Assembly: GCA_029261405.1 (NCBI GenBank)
Contig: JAJDBK010000024.1
Span: 1-64,000 of the forward strand
Direction of reading: 5' to 3'
Length of the DNA: 64,000 nucleotides
DNA from: Nitrospinaceae bacterium
GTDB taxonomy: Bacteria; Nitrospinota_A; UBA7883; JAJDBK01
Within the stretch, counting starts at the first letter, position 1, and every line of letters begins with the position of its first letter. Below the pieces are notes generated by a model, which saw nothing but the letters and a program-made list of their open reading frames with translations, was not told the DNA's origin and made no database searches. The translations under genes and the position numbers were made by a program. Of this stretch, positions 25,923 to 35,972 are shown piece by piece.

Positions 25923-27242
25923 ATGAAGTTGTTTGGACGGATCCGTTTATGTGGTCGTTATCTCGTCCAGGAGGTAATCGGCAAAGGTAGCATGGGAGTC
26001 GTCTACAAAGCCTACGACGAGGATCTTAGACGATTTGTGGCCATCAAGACCATCGAATCGCGCTTTATCGACGAAACCTTCAATAAAACCGTCGGTGACC
26101 TTCACTCCGAAGCGCGAATAACGGCCCAGCTGTCACACCCGTGTATTACCGCGATCTACGACATTGGCACGCACGAAGATGTCGAATTCTTCGTCATGGA
26201 GTACCTGGAGGGGGACACCCTCGAAAATATAATAAAAAGCGGCGCCCAATATTCCCTGCTAGATAAACTCAACATCCTCTCTTCATTGTCCAAAGTTGTC
26301 CATTACGCTCATCAGAGAGGTGTAATTCATCGTGATATCAAGCCTGAAAACATCATGATTCTTTCCGATGGTCAATTGAAAATAATGGATTTCGGGATCG
26401 CCCAGTTAAGAGGCGAAGAATCGACAAGATACGTTGTAGGCACACCGATATACATGTCGCCGGAACAGCTTCTCAACGAAGAGTTGGACCTGAAAACAGA
26501 CATCTACAGTATCGGGGTTGTGGCGTACTATTTCCTGACAGGCTCTTTTCCTTTCGACGGGAAGGATTTCAGGGAGCTACTCGACGCCGTTTTCACCTCC
26601 ACTCCTGATTCGGTGAGAACCTTCTCCACCACCCTTCCGGTAGAGCTTGACACCATTCTGTTAAAGGCTCTGGAGAAAAAACCGGAGCTAAGGCACATCA
26701 ACGCCGGGAGGCTGGGTGATGAGTTCCAGTTACTTGTGGCCAAGATTGAAGATACGGATACGTCAACCCTGCGTCAGGCCCATGAATACTCTGATACCCT
26801 CCGCAAGTTACGTGACAAATACGTTTTCTTCTCCGATTTTAACGATGACGAAATAGTCGAGATCTTCAAGCTTGCCTCCATAGAGATGTATTCGGCCGGT
26901 AACGTGATTTTCAGAGAAGGCGCAGTCGGAAACAAACTCTACATTGTACAGAAAGGAAGAGTCCACATCCTCAAGGGTGACCCGGAAGGGAGTAGCGTGG
27001 AGGTGGTCGCTCTAAAGCAGGGGGATTGTTTTGGGGAGATGGCTATCATCGACTCTGCGCCCCGTTCAGCCAGCGCCATTTCGATAGGCGAATCCACACT
27101 ACTGGGGATCAACGAAGCGCTATTACGAACCCTGCAACCGCAACTTTGCATGAAACTGTATCGGAATATCGCCTCCGTTATAGCCGATAATCTCCGCACC
27201 ATGACAGACCAGTTCTACCAGGTAAAACCTGGCGGTAAATGA
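25923..27242 (+). CDS. Ser/Thr protein kinase with C-terminal cyclic-nucleotide-binding domain
   Basis: A 439-aa cytoplasmic Hanks-type kinase. The glycine loop is GKGSMG (20-25), the ATP lysine Lys42 (VAIK), the catalytic loop HRDIKPEN from His136 (Asp138) and the metal motif DFG from Asp156; the activation segment is short (GTPIYMSPEQLL). Residues about 300-425 form a cNMP-binding fold. Its phosphate-binding cassette FGEMAIIDSAPRSA contains Glu372 and Arg381, the residues that normally hold the cyclic nucleotide. There is no transmembrane segment. It is the first gene of a run with three sugar-related genes (next start 10 bases after its stop), so it may tune glycan synthesis in response to cAMP or cGMP. 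Confidence 0.92.
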   Translation: MKLFGRIRLCGRYLVQEVIGKGSMGVVYKAYDEDLRRFVAIKTIESRFIDETFNKTVGDLHSEARITAQLSHPCITAIYDIGTHEDVEFFVMEYLEGDTLENIIKSGAQYSLLDKLNILSSLSKVVHYAHQRGVIHRDIKPENIMILSDGQLKIMDFGIAQLRGEESTRYVVGTPIYMSPEQLLNEELDLKTDIYSIGVVAYYFLTGSFPFDGKDFRELLDAVFTSTPDSVRTFSTTLPVELDTILLKALEKKPELRHINAGRLGDEFQLLVAKIEDTDTSTLRQAHEYSDTLRKLRDKYVFFSDFNDDEIVEIFKLASIEMYSAGNVIFREGAVGNKLYIVQKGRVHILKGDPEGSSVEVVALKQGDCFGEMAIIDSAPRSASAISIGESTLLGINEALLRTLQPQLCMKLYRNIASVIADNLRTMTDQFYQVKPGGK

Positions 27243-27252
27243 TATAGCGTTG

Positions 27253-28374
27253 ATGAACGTTCTTTTCGGAACAAATTTCACAGTCGGGCAGACCGGTCAT
27301 TTCGCCTATATTGCGTTACAGCGCATGGGGGTTAACGTCATACCATTCACCGCCACCGAATCCGCGCCGGAAGGTTGGCTTGTAACACCCCCTGATGTGG
27401 ACATGGTGGAATTGGTCGAAAGCCTCGACACACCTGCGCCAGATTGCCTGTTTATGGTGGAAAGCTCCACGGGAAAACCTTTCCTGCCGCGACGGATTGA
27501 AGAGTTGAAAATCCCCACCGCATACTGGCTTTACGACAACTATCTGAATTTCAGGTGGAACAAGGAGGTGGCGGCTCTCTTCGATTATGTCTTTTTCGCG
27601 CAGGAATACAGGGTAAATCAGGCTCATAAATATGGCCGGAAAAACGTGAGCTGGCTCCCCTTCGCCGCCGACGAGGTTTTCCATCGCAATTTTCATGTAG
27701 ACCGTGATATCGATATCGGTTATCTCGGATCGATTACCGACCAGAAAAAGAAATATTTCGCCGACCTTGAAAAAAACGGACTGAAAGTAATCACTAACGA
27801 CCGCTACCTCTCTTACGATGAGATCGGTCAGTTCAACAGCCGATGCAAACTCGTCTACAATATCCTTGCACGCAGGGATATGAACATTCGCACCTTCGAA
27901 GCCTCTTATGCTGGCGCGCTGGTGGTGAACCAGTCGTGGATCGATGAGGGTTGCGCGAAAATTTTTACGGATGGGCAGAGCATGGCGTTCCATTCGTTTA
28001 CCGATGCCGCCGATGTCTGCAAAAAACTGCTTGCCAACAACCCTTTACGTGAGCGGATGGCCGCCAATGCGGAGAAGATCGTGGCGTCGGGTCAAACATA
28101 CCGTCACCGCATGGAGAAGGTTCTAAAAGTCCTTGAGCGGGGCGTAACGGAGGAGCGGATCCAGCGGTCGAAAAGTTATACTGTCCCCGTAGCCACAGCT
28201 CTTACCTGCCTGAACAGGGATTTTAAATGGTATGATCGGGGGCTTGAAAACCTGCGAGTAGCCTTCTCCCGTTCATTTATTAAAACAACTTTATATCTTC
28301 TCAGCTACGCCTGGTGGAGAATTTGGGAAAAAATGGAAAAGATCGTCTGGTCCTTCGGTAAGGCGCCGGTATGA
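27253..28374 (+). CDS. CgeB-like glycosyltransferase
   Basis: A 373-aa GT-B-type enzyme. The ATG at 27253 is chosen over a TTG three bases earlier. The N-terminal half has a Rossmann-like pattern ([26 protein letters not shown]) and a [14 protein letters not shown] segment. The C-terminal half has [48 protein letters not shown] and a [20 protein letters not shown] tail, typical of CgeB/Glyco_trans_1_2 proteins. The [11 protein letters not shown] segment is the usual nucleotide-sugar-binding region. The acceptor is unknown. It overlaps the next gene by four bases (ATGA). Confidence 0.8.
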   Translation: MNVLFGTNFTVGQTGHFAYIALQRMGVNVIPFTATESAPEGWLVTPPDVDMVELVESLDTPAPDCLFMVESSTGKPFLPRRIEELKIPTAYWLYDNYLNFRWNKEVAALFDYVFFAQEYRVNQAHKYGRKNVSWLPFAADEVFHRNFHVDRDIDIGYLGSITDQKKKYFADLEKNGLKVITNDRYLSYDEIGQFNSRCKLVYNILARRDMNIRTFEASYAGALVVNQSWIDEGCAKIFTDGQSMAFHSFTDAADVCKKLLANNPLRERMAANAEKIVASGQTYRHRMEKVLKVLERGVTEERIQRSKSYTVPVATALTCLNRDFKWYDRGLENLRVAFSRSFIKTTLYLLSYAWWRIWEKMEKIVWSFGKAPV

Positions 28375-29438
28375 GTGTGGCCCTGGTTACAGGCTCCTGT
28401 GGCCTGATTGGTTCGGAGAGTGTCCGGTACCTGGCAAAGCTCGGATTTGTCGTCGTCGGTATCGACAACGACATGAGAAAATTCTTTTTCGGTGAAGACG
28501 CATCGACCAACTGGGTCCGCCACGAGTTAAAACAGATAGATGAATACGAGCACCACTCCATCGATATCCGGGACAAGCGCGATGTGGAGAGGGTTTTTGC
28601 GGAGTACGGTTCCGATATCAATCTTGTCATCCACACGGCGGCCCAACCTTCCCACGACTGGGCGGCCAGTGACGTTATTACTGATTTCACCATTAACGCC
28701 AACGGCACGCTGAACCTGCTGGAGGCTACCCGCAAAAACTGTCCCGACGCGGTTTTTATTTTCACCTCCACCAACAAAGTGTATGGAGACCTGCCAAATG
28801 ATCTGCCGCTAAACGAGCTTGAAACCAGATGGGAAATCGACACTTCGCACCCTTATCACGAGCGGGGTATCGATGAGAGCATGAGTATCGACCAGTCGAA
28901 ACACTCCCTGTTCGGAGCGTCAAAAGCCGCCGCCGATCTACTGACCCAGGAGTATGGAAGATATTTCGGCATGAAAACCGGTACGTTTCGTGGGGGCTGT
29001 CTCACAGGACCGGCCCATTCCGGGGCCAAACTACACGGTTTTTTATCCTACCTTGTAAAAGTGATCCTGACAGGGGAGGAATACACCATATTCGGGTACA
29101 AGGGAAAACAGGTGCGGGACAATATCCATAGCGGAGATCTGGTCCGGGCCTTCCACCGTTTTTACGAAGATCCGGGAGTCGGCGAGGTCTACAACATTGG
29201 TGGTGGCAGATACAGCAACGTCTCGGTTCTGGAGGCCATAAACCTCGCTGAAGAAATTACGGGGAAAAAAGCTCGGTTTACTGTGTCAGAAGAGAACAGA
29301 AGCGGCGATCATATCTGGTATATAAGCGACATATCAAAATTTATGAACCGGTACGCAGGCTGGGGCATAACCCATGACATCACCGATATCATCACAGCCA
29401 TCGCAGAAGAGACAGAGAGAAGACTCTCCGCCCGCTAA
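28371..29438 (+). CDS. NAD-dependent epimerase/dehydratase, CDP-paratose 2-epimerase-like
   Basis: A 355-aa extended SDR acting on nucleotide sugars. The NAD-binding motif [10 protein letters not shown] lies at 7-16. The stretch [43 protein letters not shown] is typical of the CDP-paratose 2-epimerase-like branch, where the catalytic Tyr-xxx-Lys reads Phe-xxx-Lys in this alignment. The C-terminal part has [16 protein letters not shown] and YNIGGG. No CDP-sugar synthesis genes are adjacent, so the exact substrate is open. ATG overlaps the CgeB-like stop; the next gene starts three bases after its stop. Confidence 0.85.
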   Translation: MSVALVTGSCGLIGSESVRYLAKLGFVVVGIDNDMRKFFFGEDASTNWVRHELKQIDEYEHHSIDIRDKRDVERVFAEYGSDINLVIHTAAQPSHDWAASDVITDFTINANGTLNLLEATRKNCPDAVFIFTSTNKVYGDLPNDLPLNELETRWEIDTSHPYHERGIDESMSIDQSKHSLFGASKAAADLLTQEYGRYFGMKTGTFRGGCLTGPAHSGAKLHGFLSYLVKVILTGEEYTIFGYKGKQVRDNIHSGDLVRAFHRFYEDPGVGEVYNIGGGRYSNVSVLEAINLAEEITGKKARFTVSEENRSGDHIWYISDISKFMNRYAGWGITHDITDIITAIAEETERRLSAR

Positions 29439-29441
29439 CAT

Positions 29442-30491
29442 ATGAAAATTGATTCGGGCTCGGTAGACAAAATCCTGGTAATCCGTTTGCGGTCGATAGG
29501 CGACATTATCCTCGCAAACCCTACGCTTAACGCTCTGCGCGAAAAGTTTCCACGGGCCACAATCGATTTTCTGGTGGACGACATTTTCGAGGATGTTCTG
29601 CGCGGCAACCCGAATATCGATAATGTAATAAGCAATCTGAAAAATTTCGATGGCATGAAGATCGGGCGGGACTTTGCTTTAATCAGGTCGATCCGTGAAC
29701 GTGGTTACGATATGGTTGTGGACCTTCAGGGTGGACCGAGGGGCGCTCTTCTGACACTGCTCTCCGGCGCCAGGATCAGGGTAGGTCATCCTTTCAGGCT
29801 TCGTAACCGACTCGCTTATAACGTATACGGCGCTCATCCCGAAATAACGGACCACTCGTGGAAGGTTCAGTTCCTGACCATTACAGGTCTCGGAATTGAT
29901 GTTCCTGGAAACCCGGTTTTTTTCCTGGATGTATCGGATAAGAAAAAGGAGCCTGTCAAAAAACGGCTGGAAAAAGCGGGATTTTCCTTCGACCGCCCCC
30001 TCTTCCTTCTCCATCCTGGCGCCAGAATAAAAGAGAAGAAACTTCCGCCGGAAAAAATGGGGATTATCGCCCGGTTTCTCGTGGACGAAAAAAACTGCGC
30101 GGTTATCCTGGCCGGAAACGAAAGCGACTCGAAGGATATCGAAAGGATTCGCAAGGCTTCCGGGTACGCCCTCCCCTACTTCACCGACCTTGACCTTGGC
30201 GAATTGATAGCGCTTGTAGATTTAGCCGACTGCCTGATCTGCAACGACTCAGGCCCGATGCATATAGCCGGCGCCCTCGACATTCCGACAGTGGCGATGT
30301 TTGGTCCGTCCGACCCACAGCTATGGGCGCCTATCGGAGGTAGAAAGATCACACTAACCCCCACACCGATGGAGTGTATGCCTTGCGATCAGAAGAACTG
30401 CCCTTACCTCAACGATTTTTGTATGACCCGTCTATCAGTGAACGAAGTCAAGCGGGCCATCAACAGGCTGTCCACGAATTTTCATAACTGA
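29442..30491 (+). CDS. Glycosyltransferase family 9 (heptosyltransferase-like)
   Basis: A 349-aa GT-B enzyme of the ADP-heptose:LPS heptosyltransferase family. N-terminal pattern: KILVIRLRSIGDIILANPTLNALREKFPRATIDFLV. C-terminal pattern: RPLFLLHPGARIKEKKLPPEKMGIIARFL, then CLICNDSGPMHIAGALDIPTVAMFGPSDPQLWAPIG, the canonical DSGPMHIA donor-binding region. The C-terminus has a CMPCDQKNCPYLNDFC cysteine cluster found in many GT9 enzymes. It suggests the operon builds a lipopolysaccharide core or another surface glycan. Confidence 0.92.
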   Translation: MKIDSGSVDKILVIRLRSIGDIILANPTLNALREKFPRATIDFLVDDIFEDVLRGNPNIDNVISNLKNFDGMKIGRDFALIRSIRERGYDMVVDLQGGPRGALLTLLSGARIRVGHPFRLRNRLAYNVYGAHPEITDHSWKVQFLTITGLGIDVPGNPVFFLDVSDKKKEPVKKRLEKAGFSFDRPLFLLHPGARIKEKKLPPEKMGIIARFLVDEKNCAVILAGNESDSKDIERIRKASGYALPYFTDLDLGELIALVDLADCLICNDSGPMHIAGALDIPTVAMFGPSDPQLWAPIGGRKITLTPTPMECMPCDQKNCPYLNDFCMTRLSVNEVKRAINRLSTNFHN

Positions 30492-30617
30492 CTTCCGGTC
30501 TTTAAAAAGGCTTGATTGGACAGCTTGTCACCACTAGAATGGTTCTTTCGTCCATTTGGTTACTTCTTATGGACAGGCACGAAGAAGAGTAATTGACTAA
30601 TATTTCAGGATGGCGCA

Positions 30618-31868
30618 GTGGCTCTGGATTCCAGGATCGTAATTACCGGTATCGGGTTGACAGCGCCTAACGGCGACTCCCTTTCAGAATTCCGGAACTC
30701 CCTTTTAAACGGTATATCGGGTGTCGAAACCATAGAGACCCGGTACATGAATACCGTCCCGGCGGGTGTCTGCCATTTCGACCAGTATAAATACCAGAAC
30801 AAAAAGCAGGTAAGAAGAGGCACCAGAGCCGGTTCCATATCGATTTACTGCGCAAACGAAGCAATTACGGACGCTGGATTGGATCTGGATGTACCGGGCA
30901 GGGACAGGGTCGGTGTTTTCCTCGGTATCACGGAACACGGCACTGTCGAAACCGAGAACGAAGTCTACAACCTCGGTCAGTACGGGAATGATGTAAAATT
31001 CTGGACCCATCACCACAATCCGAGGACGGTAGCGAACAATCCGGCTGGTGAAGTCACCCTCAATATGAAAATTTCGGGTCCCCACCTATGCATAGGCGCC
31101 GCCTGCGCCGCCGGAAACCTTGGCCTGATATACGGCGCACAGATGTTGCGATTGGGAGAGATCGACGTTGCGCTGGCGGGGGGGGTCTCCGAGAGTATCC
31201 ACTCCTTCGGTATATTCGCAAGTTTCAAAAGCCAGGGCGCATTGGCCGTCAATGAAGACCCGGCAAAGGCGAGCAGGCCGTTTGACAAGGACCGAAACGG
31301 TATAGTCGTCGCCGAAGGGGGATGTGTTTATATACTCGAACGGCTGGAAGACGCTCTGGCAAGGGACGCTAAAATCTACGGAGAGATAGCAGGTTACGCC
31401 TACAACTCGGATGCGTCCGATTTTGTTCTTCCGAATCCGACCCGACAAGCGCAATGTATACGGCTCGCCTTGAAGAGAGCCGGAATGGCGCCCTCCGACA
31501 TCGACATCGTAAACACCCACGGCACAGGGACAAAACAGGGTGACGAATTCGAGTGTCAGGCCATTAATGAAATATTCAATGGATCGGAAACTTCTTATAT
31601 AAACAATACGAAAAGTTATATAGGTCACGCCATGGGCGCCGCCGGAGCGTTGGAGCTTGCAGGGAATATCCCTTCATTTACAGATAGTTATGTGCATCCT
31701 ACGATCAACATCGACAACATCGACCCGGAATGCGAACTTAAAAACCTTGTAATTGGAACACCAAAAAAACTGGACCATGTGGATACGATTCTTAACAATT
31801 CGTTCGGAATGCTTGGTATAAACTCCGTAATAATCGTAAAACGATATAAAGGTTCCCTTGAAACTTAG
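30618..31868 (+). CDS. Beta-ketoacyl-ACP synthase II-like condensing enzyme
   Basis: A 416-aa thiolase-fold enzyme that extends acyl-ACP with malonyl-ACP. The triad is intact: Cys163 (GAACAAGN), His301 (NTHGTGT) and His337 (YIGHAMGAAGALE), at spacing typical of FabF. The start is GTG 30618. The N-terminus RIVITGIGLTAPNGDSLSEFRNSLLNG is typical of FabF. It is the first gene of a cassette with a dedicated ACP, two CrtI-like FAD enzymes and a FabG-like reductase. It is therefore more likely a specialised synthase than the housekeeping fabF, which normally sits with fabD, fabG and acpP. Confidence 0.92.
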   Translation: MALDSRIVITGIGLTAPNGDSLSEFRNSLLNGISGVETIETRYMNTVPAGVCHFDQYKYQNKKQVRRGTRAGSISIYCANEAITDAGLDLDVPGRDRVGVFLGITEHGTVETENEVYNLGQYGNDVKFWTHHHNPRTVANNPAGEVTLNMKISGPHLCIGAACAAGNLGLIYGAQMLRLGEIDVALAGGVSESIHSFGIFASFKSQGALAVNEDPAKASRPFDKDRNGIVVAEGGCVYILERLEDALARDAKIYGEIAGYAYNSDASDFVLPNPTRQAQCIRLALKRAGMAPSDIDIVNTHGTGTKQGDEFECQAINEIFNGSETSYINNTKSYIGHAMGAAGALELAGNIPSFTDSYVHPTINIDNIDPECELKNLVIGTPKKLDHVDTILNNSFGMLGINSVIIVKRYKGSLET

Positions 31869-31928
31869 AACGGTTTACGCCATAATGCCGAATTCTGGTT
31901 TTTAGGTGCAAATTCAGGGAATGATAGA

Positions 31929-32180
31929 ATGACAAAAGAGGATATTAGTCAGGCGGTAATCGACATCATCCAGGAGATTCTTCCGGATGAGGATATGGGT
32001 GGGCTTGACCAGGAAAAGCCACTGCGCGACCAGCTTGAACTCGATTCCATGGACTTTCTCGATATAGTTATGGAGCTACGCAAGCGTTATAGCGTCGAGG
32101 TTCCCGAGAAGGACTACATGGAGCTTAACACATTGCAAAGCACCGTCCAATATCTCCAACCGAAAATGGAGAGCCTCTAG
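31929..32180 (+). CDS. Acyl carrier protein
   Basis: An 83-aa carrier. The phosphopantetheine site is Ser40 in LELDSMDFLDIV (a variant DSM instead of DSL). The predicted helices and acidic surface fit the family. GGGAATGATAGA precedes the ATG. It follows the KAS gene by 60 bases and probably carries the growing chain of this cassette. The sequence differs enough from an essential AcpP (PEKDYMELNTLQSTVQYLQ at the end) to look specialised. Confidence 0.92.
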   Translation: MTKEDISQAVIDIIQEILPDEDMGGLDQEKPLRDQLELDSMDFLDIVMELRKRYSVEVPEKDYMELNTLQSTVQYLQPKMESL

Positions 32181-32198
32181 CTCCTTCATGGCGGCGGT

Positions 32199-33584
32199 TT
32201 GACCTACGATACAGTCATAATCGGCGCTGGCATGTCCGGCCTCGCAGCCGGAATCAGGCTGGCGCATTTCGATAGCCGGGTTCTTATCGTTGAAAAACAT
32301 TTTCGCGAAGGCGGTTTGAACTCGTACTACACAGCTGGGGGCTACCCCCTCGACACCGGCCTTCACGCCATGACCAACTACGCCCCCAATGGTCCCAAAT
32401 CGGCGCCGCTCAAAAAACTGTTGAGGTCCCTGCGGCTGAGGTTGTCAGACTTTGACCTCACCCCTCAAACTACCAGCAAAATTGTTTTTCCTTTCGCAAC
32501 ACTCACCTTCAGTAACGATCTTGACCTTCTCAAACAGGAGGTTACCCAGAATTTCCCCAACCAGGCGGATAACTTCGTAAAACTGATAAAGGTGGTAAAC
32601 GAGTACGATTTCGGCGATCTTGCAAGCGGAAGAAAAAGCGCTCGCAAGATCGTATCTGAAATCATTACCGATCCTGACCTGCTGGAAATGATTCTCCTCC
32701 CGGTTCTATATTACGGGTCGGCGGAAGAGGACGACATCGATTTCTGGCAGTTTTGTATAATGTTTCAAAGCCTCTTCCTGGAAGGACTCGCCCGACCGCC
32801 CGGAGGTGTGCGGGTAATATTGTCCACGCTATTAAAGAGACTCGAAGATGCGGGCGGAGAGCTTCGGTTTGGCGCCCAGGTTACCCGGATTGAAGAGACC
32901 GACGGAAAAGTCACGGCTGTCATACTTAAAGATGGCGAGCGGATTGAATGCGGATCGGTACTCTCTTCGGCGGGACGGATCGAAACAACAGAATTGACCG
33001 ATACCAAACCCCCTGACGATTCAGCCAGAGCGGGACAGCTTTCGTTTGTGGAATCGATTAACATTCTCGACAGACCGGCGAAGGAGCTGGGTGAGGATTC
33101 GACCCTGATCTTCTATTGTAATTCGGAAAAAATCAGGTACCGCAAGCCGGAGGAGCCGGTTGACCTCGATAGCGGAGTCATCTGTTTTCCTGGAAACTTC
33201 GATTATACGGATTCTTATAATGGTCCGGAAATGGTGCGGGTCACCCACATGGCCGATTACGACTACTGGTTCGGAATCGAAGGCTTACAATATATGAAAG
33301 CCAAAGCCGACTGGCGACTCCGGTCCCTCGAAACCATCGCTAATGTCACTTCCGATTTCAGGGATCATATAAAATTCAGCGACATATTTACGCCCGACAC
33401 TGTGAGAAGATACACTGGTCACATAAACGGCGCCGTCTACGGATCGCCGGACAAGCTGAAGCGAGGAGTTACGAACCTCCGGAAATTATATATCTGCGGG
33501 TCGGATCAAGGTTATCTGGGTATAGTTGGCGCCATGTTAAGCGGAGTTATCATGGCCAACGTAATCATGAAAGAGAAAGACTGA
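32199..33584 (+). CDS. FAD-dependent oxidoreductase, phytoene desaturase (CrtI)-like, copy 1
   Basis: A 461-aa flavoprotein with an N-terminal dinucleotide-binding motif [17 protein letters not shown] (GxGxxG at 9-14) and a FAD loop ending [28 protein letters not shown] central [32 protein letters not shown] segment is typical of the CrtI/CrtISO superfamily. The C-terminal [24 protein letters not shown] helix is the usual FAD-binding end. The start is a TTG, 19 bases after the ACP stop. No carotenoid genes (crtB, crtE, crtY) are near, so a lipid-chain desaturase or isomerase role is more likely. Confidence 0.88.
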   Translation: MTYDTVIIGAGMSGLAAGIRLAHFDSRVLIVEKHFREGGLNSYYTAGGYPLDTGLHAMTNYAPNGPKSAPLKKLLRSLRLRLSDFDLTPQTTSKIVFPFATLTFSNDLDLLKQEVTQNFPNQADNFVKLIKVVNEYDFGDLASGRKSARKIVSEIITDPDLLEMILLPVLYYGSAEEDDIDFWQFCIMFQSLFLEGLARPPGGVRVILSTLLKRLEDAGGELRFGAQVTRIEETDGKVTAVILKDGERIECGSVLSSAGRIETTELTDTKPPDDSARAGQLSFVESINILDRPAKELGEDSTLIFYCNSEKIRYRKPEEPVDLDSGVICFPGNFDYTDSYNGPEMVRVTHMADYDYWFGIEGLQYMKAKADWRLRSLETIANVTSDFRDHIKFSDIFTPDTVRRYTGHINGAVYGSPDKLKRGVTNLRKLYICGSDQGYLGIVGAMLSGVIMANVIMKEKD

Positions 33585-33588
33585 GGCA

Positions 33589-34995
<1,407 letters not shown>

Positions 34996-35014
34996 TTATT
35001 TACAAGGATGTGTG

Positions 35015-35749
35015 ATGAGCGATTTTTCTGATCAGGTTGTGGTGGTAACCGGCGGTACACGAGGAATTGGCAGGGCCGTATCGGAGTCCTTCCTGTTAAG
35101 TGGCGCGAAGGTTGTGGCGGTTTACGGTGGAAACGATACAGCGGCCAGAAGTTTCGCCAACGAGATGAATACAGAAAAGCTCGAGACAGTCAAACTCAAT
35201 GTCTCCGACTACAATGCCGTCGAAACTTTTTTTGGAGATATTACGGAAAAGTATGGACGGCTCGACATACTGGTAAATAACGCAGGTATCAGGCGCGACT
35301 CCGTGGTGGGAATGATGAGCTTTGATAGCTGGAGTTCCGTAATAGATACAAACCTTACCGGAACCTTTAGCATGTCGAAACAGGCGGTCCTGATGATGAT
35401 GAAGAAACGGTACGGAAGAATCATAAATATCACAAGCCCCATTGGTGTATTCGGCTTTGCGGGACAGGCGAATTACTCCGCCAGCAAAGCGGGTCAGGTG
35501 GCTTTCACCAGATCACTGAGTAAAGAGGTGGCCTCCCGGAAAATCACCGTCAACTGCGTCTCCCCAGGATTTATCGACACAGAGTTTATCGGCGATCTGT
35601 CGGATGAGCAGAGAGAGGCGTACCGGAAGATGGTCCCGGTAAAAAGGCTGGGTAAATCTGACGAAGTGGCAAGGTGTGTTCTTTTCCTGGCCGAGGAGGG
35701 GTCCTCCTACATCAACGGCGCCACCCTGGAAATCACCGGCGGGCTTTAG
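35015..35749 (+). CDS. SDR, 3-oxoacyl-ACP reductase (FabG-like)
   Basis: A 244-aa short-chain dehydrogenase that would reduce the beta-keto group made by the adjacent condensing enzyme. The start is ATG 35015, with AAGGA upstream; an in-frame ATG at 34973 lies inside the previous gene. The NADP motif is TGGTRGIG (12-19), then NNAGIRRDSVVGMM, a Ser in ITSPIGVFGFAGQ, and Tyr154/Lys158 (NYSASK). The C-terminus EITGGL is typical. Its TAG stop overlaps the left arm of the 111-bp fold-back element by two bases. It ends the cassette. Confidence 0.93.
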   Translation: MSDFSDQVVVVTGGTRGIGRAVSESFLLSGAKVVAVYGGNDTAARSFANEMNTEKLETVKLNVSDYNAVETFFGDITEKYGRLDILVNNAGIRRDSVVGMMSFDSWSSVIDTNLTGTFSMSKQAVLMMMKKRYGRIINITSPIGVFGFAGQANYSASKAGQVAFTRSLSKEVASRKITVNCVSPGFIDTEFIGDLSDEQREAYRKMVPVKRLGKSDEVARCVLFLAEEGSSYINGATLEITGGL

Positions 35750-35858
35750 GAGTCTGTCGGACTTAGGTGTTCGTCCGCGAGTAGTGCGACTACCCAGGAT
35801 GGCTCGGTCGCACCACTATGTCGCTGTGGCCGCGCCCCCCTAAGTCCGACAGACTCCT
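35748..35858. repeat. 111-bp fold-back element (MITE-like) with 20-bp perfect terminal inverted repeats
   Basis: AGGAGTCTGTCGGACTTAGG (35748-35767) is repeated in perfect inverse complement at 35839-35858. Inside, AGTAGTGCGAC (near 35780-35790) and GTCGCACCACT (near 35808-35818) pair with one mismatch, so the whole unit can fold on itself. It begins at the second base of the fabG-like TAG. The size and symmetry fit a non-autonomous mobile element, or a very long hairpin terminating the cassette. No target duplication is obvious. Confidence 0.65.
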
Positions 35859-35972
35859 GGACACACTTTTCGCTCTCCTTGCGCAACCGGCGGGTATAAC
35901 CATATCGCAACAGTCGATGATCCTGTAGAATAACAAGCGTAACACTATTCCTATTCGGGGTTGACTGGGAAA

